Assembly (NCBI GenBank): GCA_017551645.1
Contig: JAFZLE010000219.1
Coordinates: forward strand, 1-11,333
Length of the DNA stretch: 11,333 nt
Direction of reading: 5' to 3'
Source: Clostridia bacterium
Lineage (GTDB): Bacteria > Bacillota > Clostridia > Christensenellales > Aristaeellaceae
Shown here: piece by piece, positions 1 to 5,750 of the stretch
Layout: every line of letters begins with the position of its first letter
Numbering within the stretch: position 1 is the stretch's first letter
Program-made: the position numbers and the translations under genes
The notes under the pieces: model-generated
Told to the model about the DNA's origin: nothing
Database searches by the model: none
The model's input: only the letters and a program-made list of their open reading frames with translations

Positions 1-92
1 GCCACGGCGTTCTCCTGCCCGTCGGCAAGGGACGCGGGGACCAGCGCAAGTACCAGAATCAGCGCCATGATCAATGCGAGACCCTTTTTCAT
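1..92 (-). CDS. Exported protein, N-terminal fragment (signal peptide)
   Basis: Only the first 30 codons are in the window; the gene continues past the left edge. They show a classical Sec signal peptide: a basic start (MKKG), a long hydrophobic core rich in Leu, Ile and Ala, and a probable signal peptidase I site after Ala23 (A-S-L-A before DGQE). There is no lipobox cysteine in the visible part, so a lipoprotein is not indicated. The ATG has an excellent AGGAGG ribosome binding site that overlaps the TAG stop of the preceding MBL gene, 9 bp away, so the two are probably co-transcribed and translationally coupled. The mature protein and its function cannot be judged from this fragment. The only contextual hint is that the two genes ahead of it also encode exported proteins. 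Confidence 0.8.
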   Translation of the reverse strand, partial: MKKGLALIMALILVLALVPASLADGQENAV

Positions 93-101
93 ACGTGCCT
101 C

Positions 102-917
102 CTAATCAATTGTAATCTGTATTTCATCCGAAAGCGTCACCATTATGCCGTTTTCAGAATTATATGTGGAAAACACCTGCATGCCCGCCGCTTCCAGGCG
201 GTCCAGCAGCAAAACATCCGGCGTACCGGGCTGTTCATACGGAGCCGTGCTGATAAGGGCGACCTTTGCGTTAAGCTTATTCAGATCCATATACAGGCAT
301 ACATCGCTGTCTGCGTGGTTGGGCACCTTGAATATGTCGCAGTCGGGGAAGCCGCCCGCTTCAAGCAGGCTTTTTTCTTCGTGCTTCTCCATGTCGCCGG
401 TAAGCAGCACTTTTTTCGCGCCTGTGTCCAGCACCATCACAAGGCTGTTGTCGTCTTCGTCCGAAAAGTCCTTATACAGCGGACCTATCACGCTGAACAG
501 GCCGTCCACGCTGTCGCCCGCCCTGAGCCATACGATGTCGGCGTCGGCTTTTTTCAGCGCCTTCACCAGCGGATGCTTATCCTCTTCGTCCGTATAATAC
601 GCCGGCGCGTACCATTTAGCGACCGTCACGCCGCTTTTCGCCAGCTTTTTCAGGCCTCCGGAATGATCCTTGTCCGTATGCGTAAGGAATACGCCGTCCA
701 GTTCTTTGATGCCGAGCCGGTCAAGCGCAGCGAGCACTTTATCGAACGCGTCGCTTTTGCCCGTGTCCACCAGATAGTTCCTGCCGGATGCGTGGATTAT
801 CACCGCATCGCCCTTGCCCACGTTTACCATATACAGGTAATCCCCGTCGAAGGCTTTCCCAGACGAAGACAGGAGCGATATGAACGATAGCAGCAGTGCC
901 GCGAGCCTTCTCAGCAT
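102..917 (-). CDS. Exported ComEC-type metallo-beta-lactamase-fold hydrolase
   Basis: The 271-residue protein has the fold and motif order of the soluble hydrolase domain of the competence protein ComEC. After a hydrophobic N-terminal segment (about residues 1-22, probable signal peptide, cleavage near GKA|FDG) it has NVGKGDA (32-38, counterpart of the usual DVGQGD), DTG (51-53), the metal-binding HTDKDH (80-85) followed by SGG, DNSLV (156-160), TGDM (173-176) and PNHAD (199-203). The last replaces the family's usual PHHGS, so one of the two adjacent histidines is Asn. No ComEC membrane domain is present. Stand-alone proteins of this type are often called MBL-fold hydrolases; nuclease or phosphodiesterase activity is possible but not shown. 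It lies 13 bp after the SH3-domain gene and 9 bp before another exported protein. An AGGA lies about 5 nt ahead of the ATG. Confidence 0.88.
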   Translation of the reverse strand: MLRRLAALLLSFISLLSSSGKAFDGDYLYMVNVGKGDAVIIHASGRNYLVDTGKSDAFDKVLAALDRLGIKELDGVFLTHTDKDHSGGLKKLAKSGVTVAKWYAPAYYTDEEDKHPLVKALKKADADIVWLRAGDSVDGLFSVIGPLYKDFSDEDDNSLVMVLDTGAKKVLLTGDMEKHEEKSLLEAGGFPDCDIFKVPNHADSDVCLYMDLNKLNAKVALISTAPYEQPGTPDVLLLDRLEAAGMQVFSTYNSENGIMVTLSDEIQITID

Positions 918-930
918 TATCCTGAATCCC

Positions 931-1662
931 CTAAAGCTTCCTCAGCTGTTCCTTGAGCACGTAACCGTACCTGCCGGTCCTGGAGTCCCTGACAAAGGCG
1001 TACGCCTCGCCCGCATTCCAGGCTATCACCTGTTCGGTCTGCCCCGGCTGCAGTTCTCCGAGTATCACCGAGCCCGCCGAAGGCATGGAATACAAAATGC
1101 ATTGTTCGCCGGCGAAGCAAAGCGCGGCGTCGCCTTCAAAAACCGCTTCGTCGGTCAGAAAACACCCGAACACATACCCGGCGGTATTCTCGGAGTCCAC
1201 GATCAGCAGCATATCGCCGTACGCGGAGTTCTCCACCGCTTTCACTACCTGATCGTTATAGAGTATCTTTATCGGAGCCTCGTCCGCTTTCGACCTCTGG
1301 TACATATACGCGACGCCGCCCAGGAACGTGCTCGTGACCCTGTAGCTCCTGTAATAGGGGTTTTCGTAGTCGTATGCCTGCATGAGGGCAGTCTTCCGTA
1401 TGTATCCCGTCTTTCCGTCAGGTCCGGTCACATAGGCGAACGTCTCGTGGACATTGTAATTCAGCATCCCCACTTCCGTGCCCGTGGAATACGCGGACAG
1501 GATCGCGCTTTTGTCGGTGGGTTTGGCGTATAAATACGTGTTCTGCGCCTGGGAAATGATCGTGTACCCGGCCAGTTCTCCCGCCGGGATCTCGCCTGCA
1601 AAGCAGAAGTTTGCGGCGCATACGACAGCCAGCGCCAGTAACCACGCGCCTAAGCGTCTCAT
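931..1662 (-). CDS. Secreted protein with three SH3-like domains
   Basis: The 243-residue protein starts with a clear signal peptide (residues 1-22, A-N-F-C-F-A cleavage before GEIP). The mature part is three diverged copies of a roughly 57-residue beta-rich unit (about 36-92, 115-172 and 184-243). Each opens with a Tyr-containing strand (YLYAKP, AYMYQR, CILYSM) and closes with a Gly-Tyr strand (TGYIRK 85-90, AGYVFG 161-166, YGYVLK 232-237). This is the pattern of bacterial SH3b domains, which bind peptidoglycan or other wall polymers. No catalytic domain is attached, so it may be an adaptor or wall-bound accessory. The ATG has an ideal AGGAGG site 7 nt upstream. It is the first gene of the leftward exported-protein cassette. 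I could not identify a convincing minus-strand promoter in the 110 bp between it and the divergent tRNA gene. Confidence 0.82.
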   Translation of the reverse strand: MRRLGAWLLALAVVCAANFCFAGEIPAGELAGYTIISQAQNTYLYAKPTDKSAILSAYSTGTEVGMLNYNVHETFAYVTGPDGKTGYIRKTALMQAYDYENPYYRSYRVTSTFLGGVAYMYQRSKADEAPIKILYNDQVVKAVENSAYGDMLLIVDSENTAGYVFGCFLTDEAVFEGDAALCFAGEQCILYSMPSAGSVILGELQPGQTEQVIAWNAGEAYAFVRDSRTGRYGYVLKEQLRKL

Positions 1663-1731
1663 ATCCGCACCTCCTGCCTGCTCTGTTTTGGACGTCGCGG
1701 GGGTTTATTTTGTTCCCTCCCGATTTACGCC

Positions 1732-1760
1732 TTGACTTTTTTGGGGCCCGTGGATATAAT
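1732..1760 (+). promoter_or_regulatory. Sigma-A promoter of the tRNA-Leu gene
   Basis: TTGACT at 1732-1737 and TATAAT at 1755-1760 are separated by exactly 17 bp. This is a near-consensus housekeeping promoter. The -10 box ends 12 bp before the first base of the tRNA, as expected for a stable-RNA gene with a very short leader. Confidence 0.9.
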
Positions 1761-1772
1761 AGTTCCGTTCGA

Positions 1773-1856
1773 GCTGAAGTGGTGGAATGGCAGACACCGG
1801 GGACTTAAAATCCCCTGCCCCAAAAGGGCGTGCGGGTTCGAGTCCCGCCTTCAGCA
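1773..1856 (+). tRNA. tRNA-Leu (anticodon UAA)
   Basis: The 84-nt gene folds as a class II tRNA. The acceptor stem GCTGAAG (1773-1779) pairs with CTTCAGC (1849-1855), with discriminator A at 1856. The anticodon arm is GGGGA-CTTAAAA-TCCCC (1799-1815), with anticodon TAA at 1806-1808, reading UUA and probably UUG. The long variable arm has a GCCC/GGGC stem around 1817-1829. The T arm GCGGG-TTCGAGT-CCCGC carries the invariant TTC. The 3' CCA is not encoded (TAAA follows), so it must be added by the CCA-adding enzyme. It is the only plus-strand gene in the window and is expressed from its own promoter, ending at the hairpin immediately downstream. Confidence 0.96.
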
Positions 1857-1886
1857 TAAAAAACCGGCTAAGCGGCCGGTTTTTTA
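1857..1886. terminator. Bidirectional intrinsic terminator
   Basis: A perfect 12-bp inverted repeat (TAAAAAACCGGC / GCCGGTTTTTTA) encloses a 6-nt loop, TAAGCG. The six A's and six T's at its edges give a U-run in either direction, so it can end the tRNA-Leu transcript on the plus strand and the metallophosphoesterase transcript on the minus strand. The TAA stop codon of the metallophosphoesterase (1884-1886) lies inside the stem. Confidence 0.92.
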
Positions 1887-2576
1887 TATTTCAATGATCT
1901 TTTCCAGCCTGAAATCCGTCCCGTCGCAGGAGACCTGATGATAGCGTACCCCGTTATGTTCTCCGCGGAAAGCGCCTTTAAGCGCCGTGTCGTGCAGATG
2001 CCCGTATACCGCATGGGTGATGCCGCAGGCTTCAATGATCCGTGTAAATGGAGTATCCGTCTGCGCCGCGCTCAGTGGCGGATAATGCATCATGCAGACT
2101 TTCGGTCCGTTCCCCAGCCTTTCGGCGCTTTGAACGGACAGTTCCAGCCGTTTTATCTCCCTTAAATAGACATTTTCGTCGTTTTCATCCCAGCCTTCTT
2201 CCCTGTCTTTCCAGCCCCTTGTGCCGCAGAGTATAAGGCCGTCTATATTGAGTGCGTCGTTTTGCAGGGCGTACATCCCGGGCGGCAGCGCGTCCCTGAT
2301 CCTGCTTATGCTCGTCCACCAGTAATCGTGGTTGCCCCTTAAGAGCACCTTCCTGCCGGGCAGCGCGCCTATTTTTGCTATATCTTCCCGCGCGTCGTCA
2401 AGCTGCAGCGCCCAGCTCAGGTCTCCCGGCAGCAGCACCACGTCGTCTTTTCCTGCCTTTGTAGTCCAATCGTCAGCGATCCTTTCAAAATGCCCTTCCC
2501 ACTTCTCTCCGAATACATTCATCGGCTTGTCCATTCCGCCGGGAAGATGCAGGTCGCTTATGGCGTAGACATTCAC
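1884..2576 (-). CDS. Calcineurin-like metallophosphoesterase
   Basis: The 230-residue cytosolic protein carries the full set of dimetal phosphoesterase motifs in order: D8-x-H10 (ISDLHL), G51-D52 (LLPGDLSWA), G81-N82-H83-D84 (RGNHDYW), H164 (MMHYPP) and G192-H193-L-H195 (YGHLHD). It should hydrolyse a phosphomonoester or phosphodiester with Mn or Fe at the dinuclear site; the substrate is unknown. The DLHLPGGMDKPMNVFG opening resembles the predicted phosphohydrolases grouped as COG1768 (recalled from family knowledge, not searched). The start is GTG at 2576: GAGGA lies 7 nt upstream, and the DLHL motif follows at the normal distance. It begins 3 bp after the stop of the zinc-ribbon gene, with the binding site inside that gene's last codons, so the pair is translationally coupled. 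Its stop lies in the downstream terminator stem. Confidence 0.93.
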   Translation of the reverse strand: MNVYAISDLHLPGGMDKPMNVFGEKWEGHFERIADDWTTKAGKDDVVLLPGDLSWALQLDDAREDIAKIGALPGRKVLLRGNHDYWWTSISRIRDALPPGMYALQNDALNIDGLILCGTRGWKDREEGWDENDENVYLREIKRLELSVQSAERLGNGPKVCMMHYPPLSAAQTDTPFTRIIEACGITHAVYGHLHDTALKGAFRGEHNGVRYHQVSCDGTDFRLEKIIEI

Positions 2577-2579
2577 CGG

Positions 2580-2960
2580 CTATTCCTCTTCGCCGGCATT
2601 CTCGACATCGAAGTAATCGTCTTCGCCTTCAAAATCCTCGTCGTCAAACTCGTCGTCGGAGTAATCCTCGTCCATTTCGATCACGTCCATGGAGCTCACC
2701 GCTTCGTTTTCAAGATCTCTGGCGCTGGCTTCCCCGTCAGGACTGTCGCCTATGGAATCGTTCCTGCGCTGCATTTCCTTAAGGCAGAAGGCGCACACTT
2801 CCTGTCCGGGCACCACGGGGTTTTCCCCGCATTCGGAACACAGTTCCAGCATTTCTTCGGGTTCTTTCTCGCCTCTCACGTCTTTACGGCATACCGCGCA
2901 CATGGTTTCATTTTCATAGATATAATTCAGTTCGCACCTGGGACATTTGATCAGTTTCAT
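2580..2960 (-). CDS. Zinc-ribbon protein with acidic C-terminal tail
   Basis: I do not recognise a named family. The 126-residue protein has four CxxC knuckles: C6/C9 (CPRC), C21/C24 (CAVC), C41/C44 (CSEC) and C56/C59 (CAFC), which would make two zinc ribbons in the first 60 residues. The second half is very acidic, with runs of Asp and Glu between about 84 and 126 (for example DEDYSDDEFDDEDFEGEDD), probably disordered. Such a layout suits a protein that binds nucleic acid or a protein partner through the ribbons, but no function is known. Cytosolic; no signal peptide or membrane segment. The ATG has a strong GGGAGG site 8 nt upstream. It is the first gene of a two-gene unit with the metallophosphoesterase, so they may act together. 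Confidence 0.85.
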   Translation of the reverse strand: MKLIKCPRCELNYIYENETMCAVCRKDVRGEKEPEEMLELCSECGENPVVPGQEVCAFCLKEMQRRNDSIGDSPDGEASARDLENEAVSSMDVIEMDEDYSDDEFDDEDFEGEDDYFDVENAGEEE

Positions 2961-2993
2961 TTTTTATTCCTCCCGGGAAAACAAATCGCCTAT

Positions 2994-3021
2994 ATAATAC
3001 ACAAAAAGCGCAGTCTGAAAA
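2994..3021 (-). promoter_or_regulatory. Candidate promoter for the zinc-ribbon/phosphoesterase unit
   Basis: Read on the minus strand, TTTTCA (3021-3016) and TATTAT (2999-2994) are 16 bp apart. This would place the transcription start about 25 nt ahead of the zinc-ribbon ATG. The -35 box matches consensus at only 4 of 6 bases and overlaps the upstream terminator hairpin, so this is tentative. A promoter here is expected if the terminator works. Confidence 0.4.
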
Positions 3022-3040
3022 CCCCCAAACCGCCCTTTTT
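3003..3040 (-). terminator. Probable intrinsic terminator of the long operon
   Basis: On the minus strand, AAAAAG at the 5' side pairs with CTTTTT at the 3' side. The inner stem (GCGGTTTG with CAGACTGC) is interrupted by one G-G mismatch and includes two G-T pairs, and the loop is about 8 nt. The T-run on the 3' arm ends the structure. It lies 14 bp after the stop of the last UDG-like gene and before the zinc-ribbon gene. The stem is imperfect, so efficiency is uncertain. Confidence 0.55.
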
Positions 3041-3054
3041 ATGTTATTTTTTTG

Positions 3055-3621
3055 TTATACAATGTCCAGTTTTTTGATCAGCTCGCCCAAGCGCACGGCT
3101 TCAGCCTCATACACAGGCTTAAGCGAAGGCGTGTATATCAGCGAAGCAGGATGGTACATTGGATATATATTTGCGTCTGCGTATTTCGTAAGCGTGCCGT
3201 GGATGTCCCCTATGCGCGCCTTCGCGCCCAGCAGGGCTTTGAGCGGAGTGTTCCCCAGCGTAACTATCAGGCGCGGGCGTATCAAGTGTACCTCGGCTTC
3301 GAGCAGCGGCAGAAAATCGCTGATCTCGCTTGCCGCAGGCGGGCGGTTTTTGAGTCTCGCCCCCTTGCCCGGAGACGTTGGACGCAGTTTCACGGTGTTG
3401 GTGACGTATAAGGCGTTTCTTGGAATGCCCCCCAGCGCCAGCATCTCGTCAAGGTTCCTGCCCGCTTTGCCCACAAACGGCCTTGACAGTTTTTCTTCCT
3501 GTTCGCCGGGGGCTTCGCCTATCAGCATGACGCGTGCGGTAAGCTCACCCTCGCCCGGCACGAGCCGTTTGCCGGGATACTTCAGTTTCAGCTCTTCCAG
3601 CAGGGCTTCGATCTCGTTCAT
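3055..3621 (-). CDS. Cysteine-free uracil-DNA glycosylase-like protein
   Basis: The 188-residue protein belongs to the UDG superfamily and is closest to family 4. It has VPGEG (21-25), the motif A GEAPGEQEE (35-43), RPFVGKAG (47-54), TNTVKLRP (74-81) and the motif B HPAS (157-160). It contains no cysteine, so it cannot hold the 4Fe-4S cluster of family 4: aligned with the upstream paralogue, the CxxC positions are Leu and Leu, the KCRPP cysteine is Leu79, and the last is about Phe103. It also has an insertion of roughly 8 residues (SPGKGARLK) after LRP. The role is probably recognition or removal of a deaminated base, but retained activity is not proven. I chose the ATG at 3621, 4 bp after the upstream stop. 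An in-frame TTG at 3645 would add eight residues and overlap the upstream gene by 20 bp. Neither has a strong binding site. It is the last gene of the operon. Confidence 0.85.
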   Translation of the reverse strand: MNEIEALLEELKLKYPGKRLVPGEGELTARVMLIGEAPGEQEEKLSRPFVGKAGRNLDEMLALGGIPRNALYVTNTVKLRPTSPGKGARLKNRPPAASEISDFLPLLEAEVHLIRPRLIVTLGNTPLKALLGAKARIGDIHGTLTKYADANIYPMYHPASLIYTPSLKPVYEAEAVRLGELIKKLDIV

Positions 3622-3625
3622 GGTT

Positions 3626-4195
3626 TCACTTATCTGCTTTCTCAAGCTCTTCGAGCTTTAACTTTATCTGCTTGAAGTCCTCCCAGGCGTCTTTCTTTTT
3701 GGAAGGATCCCTGAGCAGCGCGGACGGATGGTACGTGGGCATGAACCAGACCCCTTTGCGTTCCACCCACACCCCCCGCATGCGTGAGATGGGCGTCTCT
3801 TCGTTAAGGACGTACCTGAGCGCCACCTTGCCCAGCAGGGCGATCACTTTCGGCCTGATCAGCACGAATTGCTTGCGCAGGTAGTCCATGCACGCCGCGG
3901 CTTCGTCAGGCTCGGGATTGCGGTTGAGCGGCGGGCGGCATTTCACCACGTTGGCTATATACACTTCCGTGCGTTCCATGCCAAGGGCGTGGATTATGGT
4001 GTCCAGCAGTTTGCCGCTGGCTCCTACGAACGGCCTGCCCTGCAGGTCTTCGTCCCTCCCCGGGCCTTCGCCTATAAGCATAAGGCGGGCATTCGGGTCG
4101 CCCTCACCGGGCACCACCCGCGTCCGCCTTTCGCAAAGCCTGCACTTTTGGCAGTTTTCTATCTCGTCTATCAGTTCCTGCCAGGATGTATGCAT
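3626..4195 (-). CDS. Uracil-DNA glycosylase, family 4 (Fe-S)
   Basis: This 189-residue enzyme removes uracil from DNA, the first step of base excision repair after cytosine deamination or dUTP misincorporation. The family 4 hallmarks are all present: C15-x2-C18 with Leu20 (CQKCRLC), C86 in the KCRPPLNRNP block, and C102 (AAACMDYL) as the four Fe-S ligands; motif A GEGPGRDED (42-50); RPFVGASGK; and motif B HPSALLRDP (156-164). C21 is an extra cysteine, unlikely to be a ligand. Length and order are those of ordinary bacterial family 4 enzymes. It starts 2 bp after the small membrane protein gene and precedes the cysteine-free paralogue by 4 bp, so two UDG-type proteins are made from adjacent cistrons. 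Fe-S co-factoring and sequence agree; high confidence. Confidence 0.95.
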   Translation of the reverse strand: MHTSWQELIDEIENCQKCRLCERRTRVVPGEGDPNARLMLIGEGPGRDEDLQGRPFVGASGKLLDTIIHALGMERTEVYIANVVKCRPPLNRNPEPDEAAACMDYLRKQFVLIRPKVIALLGKVALRYVLNEETPISRMRGVWVERKGVWFMPTYHPSALLRDPSKKKDAWEDFKQIKLKLEELEKADK

Positions 4196-4197
4196 CC

Positions 4198-4422
4198 TCA
4201 GCCCCCGTTCATGTGTATGGAATGCTCAAATATATCAAAGAATACCCCGAACGTGTTTGGTATATCGCCCTTAAGCCACCTGTACAGATCCGCCAGCAGC
4301 AGCACGCATCCAAACGTCAGAGCCACGCAGAACAGCGTCCACAGAAAGTCCACCGTTCCCGCGGCGATCTGCAGCCGCATCCTCTTTTTGCGGTATTCCT
4401 TTTTCGTTATAAGCTTCGCCAT
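4198..4422 (-). CDS. Small single-span membrane protein, unknown function
   Basis: The 74-residue protein has a strongly basic N-terminus (KKEYRKKRMR, 7-16), one long hydrophobic segment (about 24-47, FLWTLFCVALTFGCVLLLADL core) and a short polar-aromatic tail. The positive-inside rule predicts the N-terminus in the cytoplasm and the tail outside. No conserved domain is recognised. The ATG directly abuts the TAG stop of trmL (TAGATG, no gap) and the stop is 2 bp from the family 4 UDG start, so expression is tightly coupled to both. A GGAGG lies 11 nt before the ATG, a little far. The exact fit between neighbours and clear membrane topology support a real gene; the function is unknown. Confidence 0.75.
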   Translation of the reverse strand: MAKLITKKEYRKKRMRLQIAAGTVDFLWTLFCVALTFGCVLLLADLYRWLKGDIPNTFGVFFDIFEHSIHMNGG

Positions 4423-4932
4423 CTATACGTAGTCCTCCCAGGCGGGCTCTTCCCTGCCGCTGAGCTCCCCGTCCTGTTTGAGTCCCGGAAAGCCCTGCTG
4501 CCTCAGTGCTTCATACAGCACTATGTTTACAGAATTGGCAAGGTTCAGGCTCCTTGCCTCGCTGCGCATGGGTATGCGCACGCACCTGTCGTAATACTTT
4601 TTGAGCAGTTCCTCGTTTAACCCGCGGGTCTCCTTTCCCAATACCAGGTAATCGTCCTCGCGGTACGCCGGTTCCGTGTAGCAGCGGGCCGCTTTGGTGG
4701 ACAGAAAATACATGCCCGCGCCGGGGTTCTTTACGGCAAAATCCGCCCAGTTCTCGTACACAGCATACTCCATAAGGCCCCAGTAGTCAAGCCCCGCGCG
4801 TTTAAGGTACCTGTCGCTGAGCTCAAACCCCAATGGCTTTATAAGGTGGAGTTTCGCGCCCGTTGCGGCGCAGGTGCGGGCGATGTTGCCCGTATTCTGC
4901 GGGATCTCAGGCTCTACCAGCACTATATTCAC
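4423..4932 (-). CDS. trmL: tRNA (cytidine(34)-2'-O)-methyltransferase TrmL
   Basis: This SPOUT-class enzyme methylates the 2'-OH of the wobble base (C34 or cmnm5U34) of tRNA-Leu isoacceptors, using S-adenosylmethionine bound in a C-terminal trefoil knot. Diagnostic motifs are EPEIPQNTGNIART (7-20), VLGKETRGL (97-105) and the knot motif SLNLANSVNIVLYEA (128-142). At 169 residues it is slightly longer than usual because of a polar C-terminal tail. I set the start at GTG 4932 because family members begin exactly at (M)NIVLVEPEIP, a GGGAGA site lies 6 nt upstream, and GTGA overlaps the TGA of the Cof-type gene by 4 bp. A longer form from 4968 would overlap that gene by 40 bp. Notably, a tRNA-Leu(UAA), a known TrmL substrate type, is encoded in the same window, though apart from the operon. 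Confidence 0.94.
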   Translation of the reverse strand: MNIVLVEPEIPQNTGNIARTCAATGAKLHLIKPLGFELSDRYLKRAGLDYWGLMEYAVYENWADFAVKNPGAGMYFLSTKAARCYTEPAYREDDYLVLGKETRGLNEELLKKYYDRCVRIPMRSEARSLNLANSVNIVLYEALRQQGFPGLKQDGELSGREEPAWEDYV

Positions 4933-5750
4933 TGTATTTCTCCCAATACGAAGCGCTCTATCGCCCAAGCGGCGCCGTCGCCAAGCACGTCGGGCGCCAC
5001 GACGTCCGCGGCAGTTCTGGTCTTTTCGGCTCCGTTAGCCATGGCGACCTTAAGCCCTGCTTCCATAAGCATAGACACGTCGTTCTCGCCGTCGCCCAGC
5101 GCCATCACCTCGTCCGTCCCTATGCGCAGCTGCTCCTTAAGCGCTTTCAGCGCAGCGCCCTTCGATGAGCCGTGAGGCATTATCTCCAGGCTGTGCACGA
5201 ACGCGCTGTCGCTGGGCAGGCCCATACGCTCAAATTCGTCCCTGAGCGATTTGAGTATGCCCGGGTCGTCCGAGTACGCCTCGAATTTATACACGCCCTT
5301 CCTGCCTTCGCGGCGCATGCGCTCAAGTTCGTCTATCACGGCGTACTCACGGCCTTTTTTCGCTTCCGACACGTTCACGCACACGGAATTCAGGCCGTTC
5401 CTCTCACTTAGACGGTAGACCTTCAGCCCCGTGTACGACGTCATGAAGCAGCCGGAAGCGATGAGTATTTCCATCACGGTGCCCGCCAGCGCCTCGTCCA
5501 TCGTGTTCTCATATACGCACGAAGGATAGGTGTGCATGTCCACCCGCCCACCGCCGGCACTTATGACGGGGCAGTCCAGTTCCATTTCCAAAGCGGGGGT
5601 TATGGCGTTATAAAACGTTCTGCCGCTGGCAAGAGCGAACACTATGCCTTTATCAATAAGACGTTTTATTGCGGATTTTGTTCTGTCTGACAGTTTGCCG
5701 CCCGCGGGAACGAGGGTGCCGTCTATGTCGGATACGACGAGCCTTATCAT
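4929..5750 (-). CDS. Cof-type HAD-superfamily phosphatase
   Basis: The 273-residue protein has all HAD motifs: nucleophile motif I D8-I-D10-G-T (VSDIDGT), motif II S42-G-R (ASGRTFYN), motif III Lys197 (GSSKGAALKAL), and motif IV G219-D220-GENDVSML. The large segment between motifs II and III (about 80-190) is the type IIB (Cof) cap. Such enzymes hydrolyse sugar phosphates, flavin mononucleotide, PLP or related small phosphorylated molecules in the cytosol; substrate cannot be told from sequence. Its ATGA start overlaps the malic enzyme TGA by 4 bp, and its end overlaps the trmL start by 4 bp, so it is coupled on both sides. Length and motif spacing are normal for the family. Confidence 0.94.
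   Translation of the reverse strand: MIRLVVSDIDGTLVPAGGKLSDRTKSAIKRLIDKGIVFALASGRTFYNAITPALEMELDCPVISAGGGRVDMHTYPSCVYENTMDEALAGTVMEILIASGCFMTSYTGLKVYRLSERNGLNSVCVNVSEAKKGREYAVIDELERMRREGRKGVYKFEAYSDDPGILKSLRDEFERMGLPSDSAFVHSLEIMPHGSSKGAALKALKEQLRIGTDEVMALGDGENDVSMLMEAGLKVAMANGAEKTRTAADVVAPDVLGDGAAWAIERFVLGEIQ

Noticed and set aside
145..890. Long plus-strand open frames opposite the MBL gene
   Set aside because: They mirror the coding strand of a clear family protein, contain low-complexity Ser/Arg/His-rich translations, have no ribosome binding site and match no family pattern.
1773..1886. Mobile-element attachment site at the tRNA-Leu 3' end
   Set aside because: No integrase, no repeat of the tRNA 3' end and no foreign-looking genes are seen in the window. 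The tRNA is followed directly by a terminator.
3622..3645. TTG start for the cysteine-free UDG-like gene
   Set aside because: It would overlap the upstream UDG by 20 bp and adds eight residues outside the family core. ATG 3621 is 4 bp after the upstream stop and is the simpler choice, though the binding site is weak for both.
4423..4968. Longer TrmL from an ATG at 4968
   Set aside because: It would add 12 non-conserved residues and overlap the Cof-type gene by 40 bp. GTG 4932 has a ribosome binding site and starts at the conserved family N-terminus.
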